DNA of 64,000 nt from Branchipolynoe longqiensis (taxonomy: Eukaryota; Annelida; Polychaeta; Phyllodocida; Polynoidae), in the NCBI GenBank assembly GCA_030323885.1, contig CM059196.1, positions 41,013,798 through 41,077,797 of the forward strand. Reading direction: 5' to 3'. How positions within the stretch are numbered: position 1 is the stretch's first letter; the number at the start of each line of letters is the position of its first letter. This document shows, piece by piece, positions 56,239 to 64,000 of the stretch. The position numbers and the translations under genes were made by a program. The notes below the pieces were generated by a model, which was given only the letters and a program-made list of their open reading frames with translations, was not told where the DNA came from and searched no databases.

Positions 56239-57583
56239 TCACTGGTCCTGCTCCACTATGTAGTACTCAAGCAGCGGAAGGAAGTCCCTGGCATTGCTCC
56301 TGTACCTGGCGTACACCTCGGCCAGCTTCCCAGCCTCCTTCCCGGTGAAGATGATGCCTTCCCACAGTCTGGTGTCGTCGTTCTTCGTCAGGTACTGCCA
56401 GTGTGTGCCAACGATAACCGCCACCGCATCTGCTTCAGCGACTTCAAGCTTGAAGCGTACATTGCGCTCCACCTTCAGTTCACCTGCAGTGGGTTCGTGC
56501 AGGCGGCAGCGCAGCCAACTCTGTTGGATCTTCGGGTACATCCTGATCTGCGTTTTCGGGTTGACGTTGCATTGGATAAGGTAGCGGTAGGCACACTCCA
56601 GCACTGGCTTGTCGCTCTGCTCCTTTGATGCAAACACCGAGAACAGGTAGATGCCACGCTCTGGGAAACGCAAAAGGAATGATACAAAATTGGAATCCCT
56701 GTAACGCTGGAAGATCAAGCGGTTCAGCGACTCGCTGTACTCCTCAAATCGGCCTGACATGATTCGATGAGAGACCTTGACCTTTTTCTCAAAGCGGATG
56801 TTGAGGATCATCTTATCATCATTGCACACAAGGTACGGCTCGGTATACTTCTCAGTCGACATCCCCAACTCTCGCGACAGATTGGTTGCCCCGTATCCAT
56901 GTGGAAGCTTGGGGAATTTGCAGAACGGTTTATTCGATACGTGGCTGCATTTAATTTTGAAGGAGCACACATTGTTGTAGGTGTCGCCTTTATCGATGTC
57001 GCATGCAAAGATTGTAAAGTAGTAGGTGCCAACCTCTGGGAGGCAGAGGTTGAAAATGACCTCCTTGTTGCTGAAGTGGTGGATGCAATACCCCTCAAGG
57101 ATATCATTCTCGCTTCCTAGCCGAGTGTTGAATGCTACCGGGATCTTATTGCTGGCCGTCAACACCAACTCAACACTTCCTGAATCACTCTCGATGACAG
57201 CTGGTGGCATGTTCGCGAACGCCAAGCCATAGTGGAAGAAGCTGGATTTGACCACTGGCAGCTTCATGTAGTCCTGCTTGCTTAGCGGCTTTTCCAGAAG
57301 CTGCCATTCGGGTTCATCTGGGAAGTGCATGTAGATGAGGTCCTTGGGGTCGGTCAGGAAGAAGAACTCGTCCAGCTCGTACTGGAAGTTGCCGATGTAG
57401 TCGATGTCACGGGAGTCAGTCACGTGACGTGCACCCCAGTGACAGTCGATGAAGTGCCAGGAGCCGTCTATGTGCAGGCAGGTCCACGAGTTCCGGAAGT
57501 TGTTGTCGTTGATGAACATGCCCGGACGATACCCTGCACTCTTGGAGATGCCCTGGATGATCTTGACGGTGAGTCCTGCATAG
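56239..57583 (-). CDS. Hillarin-like gene, large last exon
   Basis: Acceptor 'tggttcctctag', 1345 nt, phase 2, stop TGA at 56239-56241. It carries the end of the transglutaminase-like core and all of the Ig-like region. No break. Confidence 0.92.
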
Positions 57584-60500
57584 CTAGAGGAACCAGAGTG
57601 AGGAAGTACATTAGCATGTGTAGTGAGTTCAGAAATGCCACATACACAGGTTAGCATGGGTAGGTTGATTGCATCAGGGAGCCTAGATATTTAATTTAAT
57701 TTAATTTATTTTTTGTTCGAATTTTGTATTTCAGTTGAATAATATATGTTTTTCAGCATCAATCCAGTGGTCTTCTGCCCTTAGCAATTATGGTGCATAT
57801 GAACTATTTATGGATGAGATGATGAGATGGTATGAACAATATAGACAATATCAGGTTCAATCAGGCATTAGAAATATTATGGGGATCTCATTTTGTAGGC
57901 CTACATGTAGACTGGAGTGGCCGTGAATATGGCCTATGCTTCCAACATGGTGTAAAAAAAACTACCAATCAATCAATCTGTAGACTGGAGTATAACCATT
58001 TACCTTTAGACTATATCATTGATTTGTTGATGATACCAGTGACGTTCGTCCCGATATGGCAAAAATGTCGGGTTCGAATCCCGTTTTGGGCATAATGTTC
58101 CAGTTTGTTGCATCACTGCCGTGACACTGATACCACGACAACAACTCTGTACATGCTGAGCGTTGTATAGTGTTGAACTTGCTCTATGTATGTAATGTCA
58201 ATGCGCTACCTGGATTTTTTTGTCATAAGCATTACTAGGGGATTACTCCAGGGGATGAATGTAGATGAAATGCCACATACACAAGTTGGTGTATTGTGTA
58301 TCACCCACATGACACATGTATATACAGTGTTATATTGTAATATACAGATATTGTACCATTTATATATAGAGCATATGTTTCTTGATTGAGATTTTATGTG
58401 TCGTCTGTTAGCAGCACTTAGTTAGAGTAGATGCCAGCATGTGTTTCATCCTTTAGTAACACTTAGTTGGACCAGACAACATATGTTTCATCTGCTGGTA
58501 CCATTTAGACTAGATAACAACATCTGCTTCGTCTGTTACCAGACTGGTTAGTAACACTTCATTAGACCAGACGACATGTGTTTCATCTATCATCAGACTG
58601 GTTAGTAACACTTAGTTACAGCAGACGACAACATGTTTGTTTGTTGTTTTACGTCCTAGCAACATCTAAGGTCATATCAGGATGGGTACCGACTTGTGAC
58701 AGTGCGGACTCATAGCAACTTTATAGTGCTGCCCCACTGGGATACCAGGCCGCCAGCACCATGACCTGATATCCCACTCAGTCACATTATCTTGACACTG
58801 AGCCAACCAGTCCTTGCCCTATCCTAATAATGCCGAGCACCTGGCTAGGAAGCAACAAGTATCAATTTTTAAGTCATTAGTTTGACTCGACCAGGGTTCG
58901 AACCCACGATCCCATGGTCTACCAACACGGGAGACGGACGCTCGAACTCATTCGGCCATCCCGTCTGGTTATATGATGACAACATGTGTTTTGTCTGTTA
59001 GTACCACTTAGTTAGACGAGATGCCAGCATGTACTTCATCTATTAGCAGACTGGTTAGTAACACTTAGTTAGACCAGACAACAGCATGTGTTTCATCTGT
59101 TAGTAACACTTTAATAGTTAGACCAGATGACAGCATATGTTTCATCTGCTAACATTTAGTTAGATCAGATGACAGCATGTGTTTCATCTGCTGACAAAAC
59201 TTAATTAGATCAGACGATACCATGTCTTTCGTCTGTTAGTAACACATAGACCTGATGACAGCATGTGTTTCGTCTGTTAGCAGAGTTGTTAGTAAAACTT
59301 TAATAGTTAGAGAAAACGACATCATATGTTTCGTCTGTTAGTAACACCTATACCAGACAACAGCATGTGTTTCATCTGTGACTAGTGTTAGCAGAGTTGT
59401 TAGTAACACTTTAATAGTTAGAGCAGACAACATCATGTGTCTCATCTGTTAGTAGCACATAGACCAGACAATAGCATGTGTCTCGTCTGTTAGCAGAGTT
59501 GTTAGTAACACTTTAATAGTTAGAGCAGATGACATCATGTGTTTCGTCTGATAGTAGCACATAGACCAGACAATAGCATGTGTTTCGTCTGTTAGCAGAG
59601 TTGTTAGTAACACTTTAATAGTTAGAGCAGATGACATCATGTGTTTCGTCTGTTAGTAACACTTAGACCAGATGACATCATGTGTTTCGGCTGTTAGTAA
59701 CACATAGACCAGATGACAGCATGTGTTTTATCTGTTAGCAGAGTTGTTATTAACACTTTAATAGTTAGAGCAGACAACATCATGTGTTTCATCTGTTAGT
59801 AACACTTAGACCAGACGACATCATGTGTTTCGTCTGTTAGCAGAGTTGTTAGTAACACTTTAATAGTTAGAGCAGATGTTGTGCTTCGTCTGCTGGCAAA
59901 CCTACCTACAGAGACGCTTGAGCAGTTCATGATAGCTCTCGAGGCCATACTTGATGGCCTTCAGATAGTAATAAGGTGAGTCCTCACTCAGCTCCTCAGA
60001 AAACATCATCTTGTTCAGATCCTTCACGGTGATCCAACGGAAAATTGCTCTGCAAAAATAAAGAAAGTAAATGAAAAAGAAATTAGGAAGAAAGGAAGAC
60101 ATTTGAAAAAAATTTAAATGACGGAAAAAAAGAGGGCGGTAATAAAAACAGTGCATTGATAAAATAACTTTAAAAGGGAGTGTGTCCTAATGATACTGAT
60201 GCTTATTTCTACCAGATGTGATTGATGCATGGCATATGCCAGTAGGTCTCAGTTCTGTCACAAGTAGTGCATATAATACTAAATTTAGCTACCCCCCAAT
60301 GACCTACTTCTAAGTTTTATTAAGGAGTAGGCTGTCACTCACTCACTCATTCACTCACTCAGCTAAGTGACCCAAGTTATCCTTTCTCTGTAGAACATTT
60401 CTCAACGTCCTCGATCGGTCCAGATTCTAAGTGAGCTTGCCAAAATTAATTTAGCATATCTGCACTTCAAATATCTCAAAAGGTAGTCATTTAAAATCAA

Positions 60501-63500
60501 AATATTTACAAACTAAATTAAGGTAGATTATAACGATCAACCTAATATATTTATTTATCTCAGAAAATGACAGAAACTCAAACCCATCAAACTATGTGAC
60601 TTTAAAGTTGCATAGTCCGATGGGATTTTCAAAACCAAAACACTTATCTAGATCTGATTCTACATATTCAACTTAGACACTGGTGCACTTATTAAGCATT
60701 TCTTGCTGCATGGAAGGGCATAATAAGTCAATTAATAGAACCCGTTACTACTAAAGTCTATGGTGTCAGAGTTTTGGCGTGCTTGCCAAAATTATTTTGG
60801 CATGCTTTGAAATCAAATATCTCCAAACTTAGCCATTTAAAATTAAAGTTAATTCAAACTAAAGTAAAGTAGATTATAACGATTAGTATAATATATTTAT
60901 CTCAGAAAATAGCAGAAACTCAAAACCATCAAACTATGCGACTTTAATAAGAAACAGAACCGCCCATGCGCACTGACCTTGCCTTCTCCAGCTGTGAACT
61001 ACAGTTCTGGGTCAACTCGTACATCAGCTCCGTGAAGCTGCCTTGCTCCCGCTGGGCCACCTAGCGACAGAGACGGGAACCAAGCAACAACATTATAGAT
61101 ATCTACTGAGGGCCTTAATAAACGGGGATGTACATTGCTGGGTAGCCCAGTGAGTAGAGTACACGCTTCCTGTTCGGGAGGTCATATGATCAAACCTTTG
61201 GCTGATTCAGACAAAATACTTATTTGTATGTTGTCGCTACCTTGCCTGGCGCTCAGCATTAGAAGGGTAGAGCACTGAGCAGTGACAAGAAGAAGCTAGA
61301 CCAATTGTTCATAATTGAAATATCTTCTGATTAATCAACAATTAAAAAAATATATAAAGATGTCTAAAAAAAGCTTATGATTCAGATATTAAAACAACAT
61401 ATAACCACATAACTATAGAATATAAGGTATTAGGTCAATATTATTTACACTGATGATATTTTGTATATTTGCTATTACTTCCTGTTGTACAACTGCTACC
61501 GCTATGAAGCTGAGAGACATTAAGACCAACTCATGGACATCATTCTCACAGCAGAGAGCTTAGTGGAGAGCGGCAGTCAAGTAATGAAAGCAGTCTTTGT
61601 CACATTGCGACCGACAGCATGATGATGATGATGACCGATATGAATATGGTGCTCGGATTATATCAAAGAATCAAACACTCTAACTGGCTTAGGCATCAGC
61701 GAGTGTGTGACAAAGATGGCAAACTCCTGCTTGGAAGCGCTCACATGCACATGTGCGAACAAATCTCAGCCTTTGCTCGGGGCCATATTTTGATGTTAGA
61801 TTACTAACTGGTAGGTCATTTAAGCGGCTGTCACGCATCACCGGATTGAGCAATGGACAGAATTGTCTAGTCCGGTGGTGATAAGTATCAAAATGTATTA
61901 AAATGTGCCAAAGTGTTGCGACATCGGGTGTACAAAGGGACATGAAACGGACATGAAATGGACAGCCAACGGACGAAACAAACTCAAACCGGACAAGAAC
62001 CGTACACGTCAATCCGCCGGCATCCGTTCCTAGTTTTGTGCATGTTCAAAACTTGAATGGACACAAACCAGACTTTGTTCGGTTTCTGTCCATTTCCCCC
62101 AATCTGGGGATGTGTGACAGCCGCTCTTAGGATGGTCAGCCAGAGGTTCTGTTCTCGACCAATCAGATTTACTTGTGGTCTTGTGTCTATGAAGGAAGCT
62201 AAATAATTTAAACATATAATTGGGAATTTTTATTAGAATCAATTCAGTGTGGATGGATGCCTCACCTGTATAGCATGGAAATCGATTTCATCAAAGAACT
62301 GTGGCCCAGAGTACATCTGGTCCTTGCTCTTCGGAGGTGGAACCGGCTTCGGCATCGCCACGGGTTGTCGCTGTAACAATAAACCACTCACATAGTTACA
62401 TTTACAGTTGCATGATTAGATGTTTTTTTTAGCTTCTGCCCTATATTTGAGATACAGTAAAACTTATCTAAACAATCACCTTCTCAGATTGACCACTTCC
62501 CTATATCGATCGCTTTATTTGGATCCCAAACGATCGCCCAAACAATACCATCGTAATGATAACAAAACTCCTTAAACCGACCACCTCCCTAAATGGACCA
62601 TTTAAGGTCGATTTAGGGAGGTTTTACTGTATATATAATAAAGCTGCATAGTCCGATGAAGCATCAACTTTTCAAAACCAAAACAATTATCTAAATTTGA
62701 TTCTACATATCTAACTTAGATAATGATGCACTTATTAAGCATTTGTTGTCACATAGAAGGGAATACTGGGCCAATTTAATATAACCTGTTACTGCTGAAG
62801 TCTATGGTATCAGAGTTTTGGCATGCTTGCCGAAACTAATTTGACATGATTGCAGTTCAAATATATCAAAAGTTAGCTATTTAAAATAAAAGTTACTTCA
62901 AACTAAAGTAAAGTAGATTATGATGATCAATCTAATATATTTATCTCAGAAAAATGCCAGAAATTCAAAACTATCGGATTATGTAACTTTAAGCTAATCA
63001 TTATTACCTATCATGGATGTAACTTTTATTGTACATTGATAACTTCGGAGATATTTGACTGATACAAGCCGGCACCCCATATTAATATTTCCTTAGATGA
63101 TGCTAGCACGTAAAACACCAATTAACAAATAAATCTGGACACACATGCTACAATGGTCAGATCTTTAGCAAACAATCTAACAAGTGGTAATGTATGTACG
63201 TGGGGAAGCAGCCGTCACTTGAGTGATAGGTGGCGCCCCCTATCTCAGCCAATAAGTATGAAGCAGTCAGCGGGCGCCACTTCTGGTTAGTGAGGACTCA
63301 CAGAACTAGACCAGACAGAACAGTTCCATTAGTATTAATATCAGCATATTAAACTATATGCCACAATTTAAAAATTAAAGTAATTTTCTCCGCGTTTGAT
63401 GGATATTTGACAATTTCCTACACATCTGCAAACCTTTTCATCGAGGAGTTGAAGCATCTCCTGAGCCTGTTTATCCACGATGTCATCGATGCGCATGCGT

Positions 63501-63609
63501 TCCTGATGACTCAGTGAGTCCAGCGCCCCTTTGATCTTTTCATCCTTTATCGCCCGGAAGTGGTTCTCAATGCGCATCTTCTCAGACTGCAGGTCACCTG
63601 TAAACTGAC
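56239..63609 (-). CDS. Hillarin / kyphoscoliosis-peptidase-like protein, last five exons
   Basis: Exons on the minus strand: 63434-63609, 62266-62370, 60978-61060, 59906-60049 and 56239-57583, joined in phase. They give about 617 residues and a stop. The 5' end is off the window. Order: a charged helical segment (RAIKDEKIKGALDSLSHQER); a Pro/Lys linker (PKPVPPPKSKDQMYSGPQFF); a helical lead (FTELMYELTQ, then ARAIFRWITVKDLNKM); a transglutaminase-like core (LLKRLCSYAGLTVKIIQGIS, SAGYRPG, NSWTCLHIDGSWHFIDCHWG); then two Ig-like repeats typical of the KY family after FFLTDPKDLIYMHFPDEPEW. Hillarin binds septins in leech and fly; vertebrate KY acts in muscle. The position of the catalytic Cys is Glu (59938-59940) and that of the His is Asn (57490-57492), while an Asp is kept. 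It is probably a non-enzymatic scaffold. Hillarin is the best fit; other KY-family members are possible. Confidence 0.88.
57960..58410. other. SINE-head-like and unique sequence in the intron
   Basis: A B-box-like 'gggttcgaatcccgttttgg' at 58070-58089 relates to 24500-24580. Otherwise nothing is recognised. Confidence 0.35.
58405..59896. repeat. Minisatellite with higher-order units in the hillarin-like intron
   Basis: Units of about 45 bp carry 'gcatgtgtttc[a/g]tctgttag' and 'agaccagatgaca'. In the right part they form regular units of about 110 bp with 'agcagagttgttagtaacac' and 'tttaatagttagagcaga'. The last unit ends only about 8 bp from the donor of the exon at 59906. A full SINE 1 is inserted at 58632-58967. 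Confidence 0.88.
58632..58967 (-). mobile_element. SINE family 1, full length, reverse, inside the minisatellite
   Basis: Inverted tail 'tgttttacgtcctagcaaca', body, and head ending 'cattcggccatcccgtctgg'. The flanks 'gacaacatg' on both sides may be the target duplication, though the array itself repeats this word. Confidence 0.9.
59906..60049 (-). CDS. Hillarin-like gene, start of transglutaminase-like core
   Basis: Acceptor 'tatttttgcag', donor TGTAG|GTAGGT. 144 nt, phase 2 to 2. Reads AIFRWITVKDLNKMMFSEEL, then YYYLKAIKYGLESYHELLKR, LC. Glu in GLES sits where KY-type peptidases have Cys. The donor is followed at once by a minisatellite. Confidence 0.88.
60424..60608 (+). mobile_element. 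MITE family A, right half
   Basis: 'gtgagcttgccaaaattaat' to 'atcaaactatgtgactttaa'. Confidence 0.7.
60604..60946 (+). mobile_element. MITE family A, full length
   Basis: TTAA plus 'agttgcatagtccgatggga' to 'atcaaactatgcgact' plus TTAA. It follows the previous copy directly and shares the TTAA between them. Confidence 0.85.
60978..61060 (-). CDS. Hillarin-like gene, helical exon
   Basis: Acceptor 'ctctgtcgctag', donor GCAAG|GTCAGT. 83 nt, phase 0 to 2. Reads VAQREQGSFTELMYELTQNC plus SSQLEKA. Confidence 0.82.
61508..61635 (+). mobile_element. RTE-like LINE 3' end fragment
   Basis: 'aagctgagagacattaagac' to the (TGA)n tail, matching 32855-32985. Confidence 0.75.
61828..62126. mobile_element. 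299-bp MITE (GCGGCTGTCACGCATC ends)
   Basis: 'gcggctgtcacgcatcaccg' and inverted 'ggggatgtgtgacagccgc'. It shares 'ccggattgag' and the 'ccggac' and 'tgtcc' word usage with the 1.3-kb element at 47017-48318, so it may be a short relative. Confidence 0.65.
62266..62370 (-). CDS. Hillarin-like gene, proline-rich linker exon
   Basis: Acceptor 'ttattgttacag', donor CAG|GTGAGG. 105 nt, phase 0. Reads RQPVAMPKPVPPPKSKDQMY, then SGPQFFDEIDFHAIQ. Confidence 0.82.
62455..62629. mobile_element. Pogo/Tigger-type MITE (CAGTAAAAC ends)
   Basis: 'cagtaaaacttatctaaaca' and inverted 'tttagggaggttttactg' with TA on both sides. This TIR type is typical of pogo-group Tc1/mariner MITEs. About 175 bp. Confidence 0.8.
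62640..62995 (+). mobile_element. MITE family A, nearly full length
   Basis: 'agctgcatagtccgatgaag' to 'ctatcggattatgtaactttaa'. Confidence 0.8.
63434..63609 (-). CDS. Hillarin-like gene, first exon visible
   Basis: Acceptor (minus) 'gtttccag', donor AAG|GTTTGC. 176 nt, entering in phase 1. It encodes a helical charged stretch ending DKQAQEMLQLLDEK. Upstream exons lie beyond the right edge. Confidence 0.82.
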
Positions 63610-63901
63610 CTGGAAACAAGGTTACCATGTGGAGCTGGCGCGTCAAAATAAACATTGGCAAATTGCCATTGCATGGCCAGTTGCTTCCTGCTAATGTCAA
63701 TTAGGTCAAATGTAAATAAGCAAGTGTTCTATCTCATTAATAAAAACTTTGTTTAATGTTTTGCTCAGTGCATGCCAGTTATTTCCTGCTAACGTCAATT
63801 AGGTCAAATGTAAATAAGCAAATGTTTTGTAATTAATGAAAAAATTGTCTTTCTTTAGTGTGTTGCTCAGTGCATCCCAGTTATTTCCTACTAACGTTAA
63901 T

Positions 63902-64000
63902 TAAATTTGCATAGTCCGATGAAAACATCAAATTTTCAAAACCAAAACACTTATCTAGATTTGATTCTACATATTCAACTTAGATACTGATTCACTTATT
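63902..64000 (+). mobile_element. MITE family A, cut by the window edge
   Basis: TTAA plus 'atttgcatagtccgatgaaa', then the family interior to the end of the window. Confidence 0.75.

Overview
This is animal nuclear DNA from an intron-rich, repeat-dense, AT-leaning invertebrate genome. A mollusc, another lophotrochozoan, or a lancelet-like animal would all fit; the sequence does not decide. Basis: GT-AG introns of 0.4-2.5 kb, a peritrophin-type chitin-binding domain, a hillarin/KY-type gene, tRNA-derived SINEs, DIRS-like, CR1/L2-like, RTE-like and Gypsy-like retroelements, and many TIR elements. There are no prokaryotic signals.

Three protein-coding genes can be assembled by splicing. (1) About 8.27-12.3 kb, plus strand: the 3' part of a small secreted-type gene with a CBM14 chitin-binding domain over two exons plus a short inferred last exon. 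Its 5' end was not found. (2) 22.53-37.82 kb, plus strand: a complete 12-exon CCDC47 (calumin) gene of 474 codons whose splice phases all join. CCDC47 is the ER membrane subunit of the PAT complex, which helps multipass membrane proteins fold next to the Sec61 translocon. (3) 56.24-63.61 kb, minus strand: the last five exons of a hillarin/kyphoscoliosis-peptidase-like gene. Its transglutaminase-like core appears to lack the catalytic Cys and His. The 5' end lies beyond the right edge. Nothing links the three genes functionally.

Layout. 0-8 kb: degraded DIRS-like tyrosine-recombinase retroelement inside a MITE, LINE and SINE fragments, a GC-rich array and a 27-bp minisatellite. 8-12.3 kb: chitin-binding gene. 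12.4-17.4 kb: an (AT)n tract, MITEs and a 5'-truncated LINE whose ORF2 has one internal stop. 17.4-22.5 kb: SINEs, a MITE family with perfect 6-bp target duplications and a 138-bp triplication. 22.5-37.8 kb: CCDC47, with introns full of MITEs, an RTE-like LINE tail and minisatellites. 38-54.9 kb: a patchwork of TIR elements, a 1-kb tandem duplication that preserves empty and filled insertion sites, a 1.2-kb GT/CT satellite inside a palindromic element, and SINEs. 56-63.6 kb: hillarin-like gene with a 1.4-kb minisatellite intron.

The most unusual local pattern is minisatellites that begin at or overlap splice junctions of real exons: the 5' splice site of the chitin-binding exon, the 3' splice site of CCDC47 exon 6, and immediately downstream of a hillarin-like donor. 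In the CCDC47 case the array creates up to eight decoy 3' splice sites and potential 9-nt microexons.
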